64,000 nt of DNA from Saccharothrix violaceirubra (GTDB taxonomy: Bacteria; Actinomycetota; Actinomycetes; Mycobacteriales; Pseudonocardiaceae): positions 6,820,001 through 6,884,000 of the forward strand of contig NZ_JACHJS010000001.1 of assembly GCF_014203755.1 (NCBI RefSeq), read 5' to 3'. This document shows positions 1-9,900 of the stretch, one piece after another (position 1 is the stretch's first letter; each line of letters opens with the position of its first letter). Below the pieces are notes generated by a model. The model worked only from the letters and a program-made list of their open reading frames with translations. It made no database searches and had not been told where the DNA came from. Position numbers and translations under genes: made by a program.

Positions 1-226
1 GCTCGACCACCTGCCCGACGAAGATCGCGGCGGCGGCCTTCACGGTCGCGAGCTGGAGTTCCTCCTTCGAGCCGAAGTGGGCGAACACGCCGCTCTTGCT
101 GATCTCCAGCTCGGTGGAGAGCCGCCCGATCGACAGGCCCTCCAGGCCCTCGACGGACGCGATGTCCACCGCGCGCCGCAGGATCTGCCGACGGGTCTGC
201 CCGCCGCGCTCCAACCGTCCGTCCAC
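1..226 (-). CDS. TetR-family transcriptional repressor, C-terminus outside the window
   Basis: About 75 N-terminal residues of a TetR/AcrR repressor are visible. They hold the helix-turn-helix: RRQILRRAVDIAS, then GLEGLSIGRLSTELEIS, then KSGVFAHFGSKEEL, the classic TetR DNA-binding block. A GTG at 226 is preferred because GAGG lies 8 bases before it; GTG at 232 is possible but only 2 bases from that GAGG. The gene is divergent from the MDMPI-like gene at 303, with a palindromic operator between them, so it probably represses itself and that neighbour. The ligand-binding domain is not in view, so no inducer can be proposed. Confidence 0.9.
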   Translation of the reverse strand, partial: MDGRLERGGQTRRQILRRAVDIASVEGLEGLSIGRLSTELEISKSGVFAHFGSKEELQLATVKAAAAIFVGQVVE

Positions 227-264
227 CTTCACGTCCTCACGCTAACCGGTTGACCACCCCCAAA

Positions 265-292
265 CTAACTGTACGATCGTTCGTATAGTTAG
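265..292. promoter_or_regulatory. Palindromic operator for the divergent TetR repressor
   Basis: This is a 28-bp inverted repeat with half-sites CTAACTGTACGATC and GTTCGTATAGTTAG, matching at 12 of 14 paired positions. It lies in the 76-bp gap between the TetR gene and the gene at 303, and its right end overlaps the AGGAGG ribosome-binding site at 291-296. Binding there would block expression of the + strand gene directly. Assignment to the adjacent TetR protein is inference from position and symmetry. Confidence 0.8.
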
Positions 293-302
293 GAGGACGC
301 AC

Positions 303-860
303 ATGGTGGACCTGCTCGCACTCGACCGCGCCGCGGTGGAGATCAACCTGGCGCTCTACGACAACCTCGCACCCGATGACTTCGACCGCACCACGCCCTG
401 TGCCGGGTGGACGGTCCGCGACCTGCTCCGCCACCAGGTCGAGTCCTCTTTGGACTTCGTCGCGGGCGCGCACCGCACGACACCGCGCCCGTTCGACGAG
501 GACGACCTGGTCGCCGAGTTCCACCGGGCCGCGGCCGAGGTCGCCGACGCGTTCGGCGCGGCCGGCATGCTCGACCGGGAGGCCGACTTCCCCGGCCTGA
601 CCGCCATGCCCGGCAACCGCCTGGTCGCCGCGCACTTCGTCGACAACCTGGTGCACTCGTGGGACCTGCGCCGTGCGCTCGGCGTCGACGCCACCCTGGA
701 CGAGGACCTCGCCGGACCGGCCTACCGGATGGCGTTGAAGTACCCGTACACGCCGGAGGTGCGCGGGCCGGGCGCGTTCTTCGCGCACCCCGTGCCGGTC
801 CTGGACACGGCACCGCTGACGGACCGGCTGGTCGGACTGCTCGGGCGCGACCCGTCCTGA
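303..860 (+). CDS. TIGR03086/MDMPI-like (DinB fold) metal-binding protein
   Basis: A 185-residue protein of the mycothiol-dependent maleylpyruvate isomerase N-terminal / TIGR03086 family. Diagnostic segments are TPCAGWTVRDLLRHQVE near residues 37-53 and the later HFVDNLVHSWDLRRALG. The histidines in these segments match the metal ligands of DinB-fold proteins, several of which are mycothiol-dependent enzymes. The start is the ATG seven bases after AGGAGG. It is divergent from a TetR gene and the operator covers its ribosome-binding site, so it is probably induced by the TetR ligand. The substrate is unknown. Confidence 0.85.
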   Translation: MVDLLALDRAAVEINLALYDNLAPDDFDRTTPCAGWTVRDLLRHQVESSLDFVAGAHRTTPRPFDEDDLVAEFHRAAAEVADAFGAAGMLDREADFPGLTAMPGNRLVAAHFVDNLVHSWDLRRALGVDATLDEDLAGPAYRMALKYPYTPEVRGPGAFFAHPVPVLDTAPLTDRLVGLLGRDPS

Positions 861-901
861 ACGGAACCGACGGTGCCCGTCACGACGACCGTCCGGTACG
901 A

Positions 902-937
902 GCGGCGGGCGCCCTCCTGGGGGTGGGCGCCCGCCGC
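902..937. terminator. Bidirectional terminator hairpin
   Basis: A perfect 13-bp stem (GCGGCGGGCGCCC paired with GGGCGCCCGCCGC) with a 10-base loop. It lies in the short gap between the convergent genes ending at 860 and 942, as expected for a two-way terminator. There is no U-tract, which is common in high-GC actinomycetes. Confidence 0.75.
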
Positions 938-941
938 GTCG

Positions 942-2066
942 TCACGGGTTGAGCGCCTCGGTCACCGAAGCCGGACCAACGAGGGGCAGGTCGGGCGAGA
1001 GCCCGTCCTCCTCCACGAGCACCGGCTCGACCTCGTGCGGCCGGATCTCGCCCGACCGGATGCCCTCGGCCCAGTGGCACGCCACCCGGTGGCCGGGCAG
1101 CACCTCGCGCAGCACCGGGCGTTCGGTGTCGCACTTCGTCGCCTGCCGCCACGGGCACCGGGTGTGGAACCGGCAGCCGGACGGCGGGTTGGCGGGCGAG
1201 GGCAGGTCGCCGGTGAGCAGGATCCGCTCCCGCCGGTCCTCGACCTCGGGGTCGGGCACCGGGATCGCGGACAGCAGCGCCCGCGTGTACGGGTGCAACG
1301 GCTCGGCGTAGAGGCCGTCGGACGTGGCCTCCTCGACCAGCCCGCCCAGGTACATCACGCCGACCCGGTCGGAGATGTGCCGCACCACGGCCAGGTCGTG
1401 CGCGATCACCAGGTAGGTCAGGCCGAACTGCTCCTGGAGGTCCTCCAGCAGGTTCACGACCTGGGCCTGCACGGACACGTCCAACGCCGAGACCGGCTCG
1501 TCCGCGATGATCAGGTCGGGCTCCACGGCCAACGCGCGGGCGATGCCGATGCGCTGCCGCTGACCGCCGGAGAACTCGTGCGGGTACTTCCGCAGCGAGG
1601 TCGTCGGCAGGCCGACGGCCGCGAGCAGCTCGCGCAGCCGCTTGGCCGTGGACTCGCGGCCCTTGTCGAGACCGTGCGCACGCAGGCCCTCGACCAGGAT
1701 CGACTCCACGGACTGGCGCGGGTCCAGCGACGACATCGGGTCCTGGAACACCATCTGGAGCCGTCGTCGCATCGTGCGCAGCGGCTCGCCGCGCAACGAC
1801 GACAGGTCCGTGCCGTCGAACACGACCTCGCCGCCGGTCGGCTCGGTGAGCCGCAGGATCGCGCGGCCGAGCGTGGACTTGCCGCACCCGGACTCGCCGA
1901 CCAGGCCGTACGTCTCGCCGCGCCGGATGCTCAGGTCGACGCCGTCGACCGCGTACACGTACCCGACCGTGCGATCCAGGAACACGCCCCGCTTGATCGG
2001 GAAGTGCACCTTGAGGCCCCGCACCGTCATCAGATCGTCCACAGTGGACTGTTCTGCCGCGGTCAC
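942..2066 (-). CDS. Oligopeptide ABC transporter ATPase, OppF/DppF type
   Basis: One of the two ATPases (374 aa) of a family-5 peptide importer. Walker [10 protein letters not shown] is at residues 57-65, followed by signature [15 protein letters not shown] and Walker [13 protein letters not shown]. The C-terminal oligopeptide-type extension has [13 protein letters not shown] and a cysteine cluster ([17 protein letters not shown]), which in this family binds an iron-sulfur cluster. Its start overlaps the stop of the upstream OppD-like gene by 4 bases (ATGA), so translation is probably coupled. It is the last gene of the operon and ends at a strong hairpin. The transported peptide cannot be read from the sequence. 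Confidence 0.93.
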   Translation of the reverse strand: MTAAEQSTVDDLMTVRGLKVHFPIKRGVFLDRTVGYVYAVDGVDLSIRRGETYGLVGESGCGKSTLGRAILRLTEPTGGEVVFDGTDLSSLRGEPLRTMRRRLQMVFQDPMSSLDPRQSVESILVEGLRAHGLDKGRESTAKRLRELLAAVGLPTTSLRKYPHEFSGGQRQRIGIARALAVEPDLIIADEPVSALDVSVQAQVVNLLEDLQEQFGLTYLVIAHDLAVVRHISDRVGVMYLGGLVEEATSDGLYAEPLHPYTRALLSAIPVPDPEVEDRRERILLTGDLPSPANPPSGCRFHTRCPWRQATKCDTERPVLREVLPGHRVACHWAEGIRSGEIRPHEVEPVLVEEDGLSPDLPLVGPASVTEALNP

Positions 2067-3058
2067 ACCGACACCTCCTCGGTCGACGCGGGCTGGACGG
2101 GGTTGTGGCAGCGCAGCAGCCGACCGCCGCCCAGGTCCTCCTGGACCGGGGTCGTCTCACGGCACACGTCCAGCGCGTTGGGGCACCGGGGAGCGAACGC
2201 GCACCCGTCGGTCCACGGGATGTTGTCCGCCACGGACCCCTTGATCGGCACGAGCTTCTCGCCGCGCGGCGCGTCCAGGCGCGGGATCGAGGCGAGCAGG
2301 CCGTGCGTGTAGGGGTGCCTCGGCTGCGCGAACAGCTCGTGCCGCTGCGCCTTCTCGACGACACGACCGCCGTAGAGCACGTTGACCTCGTCGCACAGGC
2401 CCGCGACCACGCCCAGGTCGTGCGTGATCATCACGAGCGCCGTGCCCAGGTCGCGCACGAGTTCCTTGAGCAGCGCCAGGATCTGCGCCTGGATGGTGAC
2501 GTCGAGCGCGGTGGTCGGCTCGTCCGCGATCAGCAGCCGGGGCCGGCAGGCGAGCGCGATCGCGATGAGCGCGCGTTGCCGCATGCCGCCGGAGAGCTGG
2601 TGCGGGTACTCGGTGAGCCGCCGCTCCGGGTCCGGGATGCCGACCTTGTCCAGCAGGTCGGCGGCCTCGACCATGGCCTTCTTGCGCGCCATGTCCCGGT
2701 GCCGCTCCAGCACCTCGGTCACCTGGAGCCCGATCGGGATGACCGGGTTCAGCGACGACAGCGGGTCCTGGAACACCATGCCCAGGTCGCGGCCGCGCCG
2801 GTCGCGCATCTCCTTGTCGGACAGCGACAGCAGGTTCGTGCCCTCATACGACACGGACCCGGAGACCTTCGCGCCCCGCTTGGGCAGCAGCCCCATGATC
2901 GCCAACGACGTCACGGACTTGCCGCACCCGGACTCGCCGACCAGGCCGACGGTCTGCCCGGGTTCGACGTCGAAGCTCACGCGGTCGACCGCGGTGAAGG
3001 GCTGTTCGCCCTTGCGCTCGAACACGACGGTGAGGTCACGGACTTCCAGCAGTGCCAC
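2063..3058 (-). CDS. Oligopeptide ABC transporter ATPase, OppD/DppD type
   Basis: The partner ATPase, 331 aa. Walker [10 protein letters not shown] is at 41-49, followed by [15 protein letters not shown] and Walker [13 protein letters not shown]. The C-terminal oligo/HPY domain ([16 protein letters not shown], then [15 protein letters not shown]) carries the usual cysteines. It lies 6 bases after the OppC-like permease gene and overlaps the OppF-like gene by 4 bases. Having two distinct ATPases is standard for Opp/Dpp importers; they form a heterodimer on the inner face of the membrane. Confidence 0.93.
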   Translation of the reverse strand: MALLEVRDLTVVFERKGEQPFTAVDRVSFDVEPGQTVGLVGESGCGKSVTSLAIMGLLPKRGAKVSGSVSYEGTNLLSLSDKEMRDRRGRDLGMVFQDPLSSLNPVIPIGLQVTEVLERHRDMARKKAMVEAADLLDKVGIPDPERRLTEYPHQLSGGMRQRALIAIALACRPRLLIADEPTTALDVTIQAQILALLKELVRDLGTALVMITHDLGVVAGLCDEVNVLYGGRVVEKAQRHELFAQPRHPYTHGLLASIPRLDAPRGEKLVPIKGSVADNIPWTDGCAFAPRCPNALDVCRETTPVQEDLGGGRLLRCHNPVQPASTEEVSV

Positions 3059-3064
3059 GGCTGA

Positions 3065-4003
3065 TCACCGCCTGTTCTTCGGGTCGAGGGCGTCCCGCAG
3101 CGACTCGCCGACCAGCGTGAACCCGAGGGCGATCACGATGATGCAGCCGGCCGGCCAGAACGCCAGGTGGGGATGGCTGTCGATCACGGTCTGGGCGTTG
3201 CCGAGCATCTGGCCCCACTCGGGGACCGTGTCGTCGGGGTTGCCCAGGCCCAGGAACGACAGCGCCGCCGCGTCGATGATCGACGTGGCCAGCACGAGCG
3301 TCGACTGCACGATCACCGGGCCCAGCGAGTTCGGCAGCATGTGCCGGAACACGATCGGGCCGGGCTTCACGCCCAACGCGGTGGCCGCGAGCACGTGGTC
3401 GCTGCCGCGCTGGGCGAGCATCGACCCGCGCAGCAGCCGGGCGAACACCGGGATCTGCACGATCGACACCGCGAGGATCACGGTGAACAGGTTCGGCTTG
3501 GCGAACAGCGCGCCGATGCCGAACGCGAGCAGCAGCTGCGGGATCGACAGCATGACGTCGACGACGCGCATGACGATCGAGTCGACGATGCCGCCGAACG
3601 CGCCCGCGAGCGTGCCCAGGATCAGCCCGCCCGCCAGGCCGATCAGCGTGGCGAACACGCCGACCAGCAGCGTCTGCTGCGAGCCGACCAGCAGGCGGGA
3701 CAGGAAGTCCCGGCCGACCAGGTCGCCGCCCAGCGGGTGGCCGGGCTGGGCGGGCGGGATCTCGTTGCGCGCCTTGACGACCTGGTCGATCAGGTCGCGC
3801 GCGGCCGGGTCGTGGGGTGCGATGAAGGGCGCGATCGCGGCCGTGACCAGGAACAGCCCGATGATGACCAGGCCGACCAGGAAGACCGGGCTGCGCCGCA
3901 GCCGCTTCCAGGCGCTGGCGGCGAGGCTGACGCCGGAGTCGCCCTTGGCGGTCGACTCGGCGAGAGCGTCGATCCGCTCCTTCTTGCCGGTGGGAGTGAC
4001 CAT
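3065..4003 (-). CDS. Oligopeptide ABC transporter permease, OppC/DppC type
   Basis: Integral membrane permease of 312 aa. The cytoplasmic N-terminus leads into a first membrane helix (FLVGLVIIGLFLVTAAIAPF) followed by IAPHDP, typical of the OppC_N region. The EAA-type ATPase-contact loop is visible as ATALGVKPGPIVFRHMLPNS. It pairs with the OppB-like permease encoded 6 bases upstream. The transmembrane domain is the usual BPD_transp_1 fold. Confidence 0.93.
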   Translation of the reverse strand: MVTPTGKKERIDALAESTAKGDSGVSLAASAWKRLRRSPVFLVGLVIIGLFLVTAAIAPFIAPHDPAARDLIDQVVKARNEIPPAQPGHPLGGDLVGRDFLSRLLVGSQQTLLVGVFATLIGLAGGLILGTLAGAFGGIVDSIVMRVVDVMLSIPQLLLAFGIGALFAKPNLFTVILAVSIVQIPVFARLLRGSMLAQRGSDHVLAATALGVKPGPIVFRHMLPNSLGPVIVQSTLVLATSIIDAAALSFLGLGNPDDTVPEWGQMLGNAQTVIDSHPHLAFWPAGCIIVIALGFTLVGESLRDALDPKNRR

Positions 4004-4009
4004 GTCCGG

Positions 4010-5017
4010 CTACCTCGCCCTGATCCGCGGGTCGATGAGCGCGTACGAGAGGTCGACCAGCAGGTTGACCAACACGTAGATGACCGCCGCGACCATGATG
4101 AACATCTGGAGCACCGGGTAGTCGCGCCGTTCGAAGCCGAGGGCGAGCGCCTCGCCGACGCCTTGGAACGCGAACACCTTCTCGGTCAGCACGGCGCCCG
4201 CGAGCAGCGCGCCGACCTGGAGGCCGATGGTCGTGACGACGGGCAGCATGGCGTTGCGCAGGACGTGCCGGCGCCGGATCACCGAGCCGAGCAGGCCCTT
4301 GGACTCGGCCGTGCGCACGTAGTCCTCGTTGACCACGTCGAGCACCGCGGCCCGGGTGATCCGGAAGATCACCGCGAACGGGATGGTGGCGAGCGCGACC
4401 GCCGGCAGCAGCAGGTGCAGGAAGGCGTCCCAGGCGGCGTCCCACTCCTGCGTGAGCAGGCCGTCGAGGACGAAGAAGCCGGTGACCCGGGTCGCTTCGA
4501 TGTCGCCCTGCCGGCCCAGCGACGGCAACCACTGGAGTTCCGTCGCGAAGATGTACTTGAGCAGGTAGGCGAGGAAGAAGACCGGGACGGCGACGCCGAC
4601 GAGGGAGCCGCCGACGCTGAGGTTGTCGAACCAACCGCCGCGACGACGTGCGGCGAGGTAGCCCAGCGGGATGCCCGCGAGCACCGCGAGCACGATCGCG
4701 AACAGGCTCAGTTCGATGGTGGCGGGGAATCTCTGGAGGAAGATCTCGACCACCGTGTCGCCCGGCTGGACGGTGGTCGAGTTGCCGAAGTCCCCGGTGA
4801 GGGCGCGGCCGAGGAATTTGAAGTACTGGAGGAAGATCGGCTGGTCCAAGCCGAGCTGCGCGCTCAACGCGGCCCGCGACTCCGGTGTGCCGCGGTCTCC
4901 CAGGAGGGCCGATACCGGCCCTCCCGGGAGCGCGCGCAGCCACGCGAAGACGAGCAGCGAGAGCACCAGTACCACGACGACGAGCTGGATCAGCCGTCGA
5001 ACCGTATAGCGGAGCAC
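4010..5017 (-). CDS. Oligopeptide ABC transporter permease, OppB/DppB type
   Basis: Integral membrane permease of 335 aa. It starts MLRYTVRRLIQLVVVVLVLS, the typical first helix of OppB, and carries the EAA loop YVRTAESKGLLGSVIRRRHV followed by LRNAMLPVVTTIGLQ. It is the second gene of the operon, 46 bases after the binding-protein gene and 6 bases before the OppC-like gene. It works as a heterodimer with OppC in the membrane. Confidence 0.93.
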   Translation of the reverse strand: MLRYTVRRLIQLVVVVLVLSLLVFAWLRALPGGPVSALLGDRGTPESRAALSAQLGLDQPIFLQYFKFLGRALTGDFGNSTTVQPGDTVVEIFLQRFPATIELSLFAIVLAVLAGIPLGYLAARRRGGWFDNLSVGGSLVGVAVPVFFLAYLLKYIFATELQWLPSLGRQGDIEATRVTGFFVLDGLLTQEWDAAWDAFLHLLLPAVALATIPFAVIFRITRAAVLDVVNEDYVRTAESKGLLGSVIRRRHVLRNAMLPVVTTIGLQVGALLAGAVLTEKVFAFQGVGEALALGFERRDYPVLQMFIMVAAVIYVLVNLLVDLSYALIDPRIRAR

Positions 5018-5060
5018 TGGTAACCCCGTGGTGTGTCAGTCAGTCGGGTGGTTCCAGTGA

Positions 5061-5080
5061 CCGTCAGCTGACGCTGACGG
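5061..5080 (-). other. Intra-operon hairpin at the end of the binding-protein gene
   Basis: An 8-bp perfect stem (CCGTCAGC / GCTGACGG) with a 4-base loop overlaps the last codons and stop of the binding-protein gene. Such stems often reduce read-through and stabilise the upstream message, giving more binding protein than permease. That role is inferred from position only. Confidence 0.45.
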
Positions 5081-6749
5081 AGTAGAACCGCTCGTCGGTC
5101 AGCGGGCTGGGCACGATCCCCTTGACGGAGGACTTCGTGACCAGGGCGGGCGGCGAGTGGGACACCGGGATGGCCGGCAGGTACTCGGTCATGATCTTCT
5201 TGTTCAGGTCCTCGTAGAGCTTGAACCGCTTGTCGCGGTCGGGCTCGGCGTCGGCCTTCTTCAGTGCGGTCGCGAGGTCGGTGCCCCACGTGTTCGCGCC
5301 GGTGTTGAAGCGGTTGGCCGGGTTGCCGAAGAACGTGCCGATCCAGTTGTCGGCGCTACCGGTGTCACCCGTCCAGCCGAGCAGGAACAGGTCCGGGACG
5401 CCCTGGTCGACGTCGGTCAGGTAGCCGCCGTTCCACGGCTTCGTGGTGACCTCGATCTTGATGCCGAGCTTCTGCAGGTCCGCCGAGATCGCGCCGAAGA
5501 TGTCCTTCGGGTTCGGCATGTACGGCCGGGTGACCTCGGACGGCCAGTAGAACTTCAGCGTCAGGTCGCTCGCGCCCGCCTCGGCGAGCAGCGCCTTGGC
5601 CTTGGCCTCGTCGTACTTGTACTCGGTGACGTCCTTGGCGTAGCCGCCGACGGTCTCCGGGATGAACTGCGTGGCGACCTTGGCGCCCTCGGGCAGCTGC
5701 GACTTGACCAGCTGCTCGCGGTTGATGCCGTAGATCAGCGCCTGGCGGACCTTGAGGTCGCGCAGCTTCGGGTTGTTCTTCTGGTTGATGCCCAGGTAGA
5801 GCACGTTGAACGCGGGCCGGATCTGGACGTTGAAGCCGTCCTTCTTCAGGCTGTCCCAGTCCGCCGCGTTCGGGAAGTCGAAGCCGTCGATGTCGCCGGA
5901 CTGCAGCGCCTGCTTGCGCGCCGTCTCGTCCGGAATGATCTTGAAGACCAGCTTGTCGACCTTGGCCTTCTCGCCCCAGTAGTCGTCGTTGCGGACCAGC
6001 TCGACGGTGCCGTTGGCCTTGTCGTACTTCGAGAACTTGAACGGACCGCTACCGGTCGGGTGCTCGGTGGCGTAGGCCGGGAACACGAAGCTCTCGCCCT
6101 GGGCCTGCACGTTGTCCGCGTCGTACTTCTTCAGCGCGTCGGGGCTCTGCATCGAGAACGCCGGCAACCCCAGGATGTCGGGGAACTTCGAGGTCGAGCT
6201 GGTGAGCACGATCTCGGCCGTGGCCGCGTCCTTCGCGGAGCAGGACTTGTACAGCGACGGCTTGGCACCGTCGGAGAAGCCGCCGAAGTTGTCGCCGTAG
6301 TACTGCGACACGGCGTCGGACTGGCCGGCGCCCTTCTGGTTGTACCAGCGCTCGAAGTTGGCGCACACGGCCGCGGCGTTGAACTCCGTGCCGTCGTGGA
6401 ACTTCACGCCCTTGCGCAGGTTGAACGTCCAGGTGAGGCCGTCCGAGCTGCTGGACCACTTCTCGGCGAGCTGCCCGACGGGCTCCGCTGTGCCCGGTTT
6501 GAAGGTGGTCAACCCGTCGAACATCTGCCGCGCGACGCGGAACGTCTCGCCGTCGGTGGCGTAGAACGGGTCGAACAGCTTGGGTGCGCCGGCGGCGCCG
6601 AAGGTGAACGTACCGCCGGTCTTGCCGGACCCGGAGGAGGAGTCGGTTCCCCGCTCGGATTGAGCGCAGGCGGACAGTGCGAGCGCGGCAACGCCGGTGA
6701 GGCCGATCGCGGCCGTCCAACGGCGGCGTGCCGTTCGGGAATGAACCAT
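5064..6749 (-). CDS. Oligopeptide-binding lipoprotein (solute-binding protein family 5)
   Basis: A 561-aa extracellular lipoprotein with a basic N-terminus, hydrophobic stretch and lipobox LSAC, placing the lipidated Cys at residue 28. A serine/glycine-rich linker follows, then a full-length SBP family-5 domain (for example LAEKWSSSSDGLTWTFNLRK and GVKFHDGTEFNA, the usual signature region). The start is the ATG preceded by AAGGGG at normal spacing; the frame runs 27 codons further upstream without a better start. It delivers peptides to the permease pair encoded downstream. It is divergent from the SARP regulator at 6981, with 231 bases between the two starts. Confidence 0.93.
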   Translation of the reverse strand: MVHSRTARRRWTAAIGLTGVAALALSACAQSERGTDSSSGSGKTGGTFTFGAAGAPKLFDPFYATDGETFRVARQMFDGLTTFKPGTAEPVGQLAEKWSSSSDGLTWTFNLRKGVKFHDGTEFNAAAVCANFERWYNQKGAGQSDAVSQYYGDNFGGFSDGAKPSLYKSCSAKDAATAEIVLTSSTSKFPDILGLPAFSMQSPDALKKYDADNVQAQGESFVFPAYATEHPTGSGPFKFSKYDKANGTVELVRNDDYWGEKAKVDKLVFKIIPDETARKQALQSGDIDGFDFPNAADWDSLKKDGFNVQIRPAFNVLYLGINQKNNPKLRDLKVRQALIYGINREQLVKSQLPEGAKVATQFIPETVGGYAKDVTEYKYDEAKAKALLAEAGASDLTLKFYWPSEVTRPYMPNPKDIFGAISADLQKLGIKIEVTTKPWNGGYLTDVDQGVPDLFLLGWTGDTGSADNWIGTFFGNPANRFNTGANTWGTDLATALKKADAEPDRDKRFKLYEDLNKKIMTEYLPAIPVSHSPPALVTKSSVKGIVPSPLTDERFYSVSVS

Positions 6750-6980
6750 CAAACACCCCTTGGGAAATCCGGGCTCTCTCGGTGTGGTCACGGACCCTAA
6801 CCGGTCGTCACATCCCATCAGACGTAACACAGGTCACGATCCGGCCACGTGAATCATCATTCTGGTACGTCCGGCGCAGGTTCGCTCACCCGACGTGAGC
6901 ACGCTGGATCATGCGAACGCGCTCCTACGCTGTACAACGGACAACGGAAATACCTGCACTCGGGGCGGAAGGGGTCGCCG

Positions 6981-9900
6981 ATGGGGCCACGGGCCGAGTT
7001 CCGCTTCCTGGGCCCGCTCCAGGTATTGGTCAACGGTCAACAAGTCGTCGTCCGCGCAGGCCGCCAGCGTTCGCTTCTGGTATCGCTGTTGATCCGCGCC
7101 GGGTCGAGCGTGTCGGTCGACGAACTCGCCGAGCACATCTGGGGCGCCGAACCACCCGCACGGGCGCGCGGCACTCTCCAGACCTACGTGATGAGACTTC
7201 GGCAGGTGCTCGGTCCCGAGATCCCGATCCGCACCGTCCCCGACGGCTACCTCATCGACGTGGACGAGCGCACGATCGACGTGATGCGCTTCGAACAGCT
7301 CGTCGAGGAGGGCGAACGCGAACGCGCGGCGGGCCGGCTCGACGCGGCGTCCTCGATCTTCAGCGCGGCGCTGGACCTGTGGCGCGGACCGGCGATGGTC
7401 GACGTGCCGTCCGAGGTCCTGCACCGCGACGAAGTCCCTCGTCTGGGTGAGCGACGGCTGCACGTCGAGGAACGGCTCGTCGAAGTCGAACTGGAACTGG
7501 GCCGGCACGCCGGACTCGTGCCCAGACTCTCGCGGCTGACCAGCGATCACCCGCTGCGCGAACGGCTCTGGTCGCAGCTCATGATCGCGCTCTACCGGTC
7601 CGGGCGGCAGGCCGACGCGCTGGGCGCGTACCGGCGGGTCAGCGGACTGCTCGCCGACCAGCTCGGCATCGACCCCGGCGACGAACTGCGCCGCGTGCAC
7701 CAGCAGGTGCTCGACGGCGCGTCGGCGCTCGACCTCGGCGGCAGCGGCACCGCCGAACGCCGGGACCGGGTCGTGCCGTCGCAACTGCCCGCCGACATCG
7801 GCGACTTCGTCGGCCGCGAGCAGGCCGTGGCGTTGATCGAAGCTTTGTTGCGCACCGCGCAGGGCGTGCCGGTGGTGACGCTCGCCGGGCCGCCCGGCGT
7901 CGGGAAGACCGCGCTGGCCGTGCACGCCGCGCACAAGATGCGGCAGTACTTCCCCGACGGCCAGCTCTACGTCAACCTGCGCGGCTACGCCCAGGTGCAG
8001 CCGTTGAGCGCGGTCGACGTGCTGCCCCGGTTCCTGCGCGCGCAGGGCGTGGCGCCCGAACTCGTGCCGCTGGACCAGGACGAGCAGGAGGCGATGTTCC
8101 GGTCGCGGCTGACCGGGCAGCGGGTGCTGCTCGTCCTGGACAACGCGGCCGACGCCGAGCAGATCCGGCCGTTGCTGCCCGGCTCGCCCGGGTGCGCGGT
8201 GCTGGTGACGAGCCGGGACACGCTGCGCGGTCTGGCGGTGAGCCACGCGGCGTCGAACGTCCGGCTGGACGTGCTCGACCTGGACGAGACCCGCGCGTTG
8301 CTGGCCGGGATGCTCGGCGAGGACGTCGTGGCCGCGCAGGCCGACGCCGCCGACGAGCTGGCCCGGCTGTGCGCGCACCTGCCGCTGGCGTTGCGGATCG
8401 CCGCGGCCAACCTGCTGAGCCGACCGGAGATCACCATCGCGTCCTATGTGGATGAACTGCGGGCGGGCAACCGGCTGGCGGCGCTGGCCGTCGAAGGCGA
8501 CGAGCGCGCGGCCGTGCACGCGGCGTTCGACCTGTCCTACACGGCACTGAAACCCGAACTGGCGCAACTGTTCCGGCTCCTGAGCCTGGCGCCCGGCGAC
8601 ATCACGCCGGACGTGGCCGCCGCACTGGGCGGACTGACCACACAGGACGCCCGCCGCCGGCTCGACCGGCTCGCCACGGCCAACCTCGTGGACAACCACT
8701 CCCCCGGCCGCTACCAGTTCCACGACCTGCTGCGCGATTACGCGGCCGAACGGCTCGCCGTCGAGGGCGGTCCGGGCGAGGGCACGTCCGCGTTCCACCG
8801 GCTGCTCGACTGGTCGATCCGGTCGGTCGACAACGCGACCGACGCGATGAAGGCGACCCTGATGCGCCTGCCGCGCAACGACGTCGTCGCGGGCGTGACA
8901 CCACGCGTGTTCTCGACCCCGGCGGAAGCGTTGGCCTGGTTGGACGCCGAACGCGCCACGCTCGTCGCGACGGTCGAACACGGCGCGGAAACCCGACCGC
9001 ACGGCGACATCTGGCAACTGGCGGACGCGTTGCGGCGGTACTTCTACGCGCAGGGCCTGCCCGCCGAGTGGCTGGCCACCGCGAAGTCGGGACTGGCCGT
9101 GGCGCAGGCGATCGGCGACCCGGTCGGCGAGGTGGCCATGCTGTCGTCGTTGGGCACGCTGCACTGGGGCATCGGGCAGACCCGGGTCGCGGTCGACCAC
9201 TTCCGGCGGGCCATCCCGATCCAGCGGCGGACCGGAGCGGCACCGGCGGCCGAGGCGGCGGTCCTGGCCAACCTCGGCGGCGTGTACATCGACCTGGGCG
9301 AACTGGAACAGGCGGCCGACTACCTCGAACGCGCGCTGGTGATCGTGCGGGGCATCGGCGCGTTGCAGCAGGAAGGGATCGCGCTGGTCAACCTCGGCGG
9401 CGTGTACCTGCAACTGGGACAGCTCGACCGGGCCGTGTCGTCGTTCGAGGGTGCCCTGGACGTGGGCAACCGGCTCGGGGTGTGGATCACCCAGGCGGAC
9501 AGCCTGCGGTCGTTGGCCGAGGTCCACCTGTTCCAGGGGCGGCCGTCCAAAGCGGCCGAGCTGTACGAACGGGCGGGCCGGCTGTACGAACGGGCCGGGG
9601 CGCGGGGGTTCGCGCACATCCCGCACGAGGGGTTGGCGCACACGTACGTGATGCGCGGGCACTACGAGGCGGCGATCGAGTCCGCGGCGCGGGCGTTGGG
9701 GATGGCCGAGGAGTTCGAGAACCTGAAGGGGGTTTGCGACTCGCAGAACGCTTTGGGGGAGGCGTTGTTGGGGGCCGGGCGGCACGAGGAGTCGGTGGCG
9801 CGGCACACCGAGGCGTTGCGGATCGCCGAGGAGACCGGGTACTCGTGGGGGATCTGCACGGCGCGCAAGGGACTGGCCCGGACGCACCGGGCGGCGGGGC

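Noticed and set aside
873..2364. Long open frames on the + strand opposite the ABC ATPase genes
   Set aside because: Typical shadows in high-GC DNA; translations are rich in Arg, His and Val with no domain, while the minus strand gives clear ATPase motifs.
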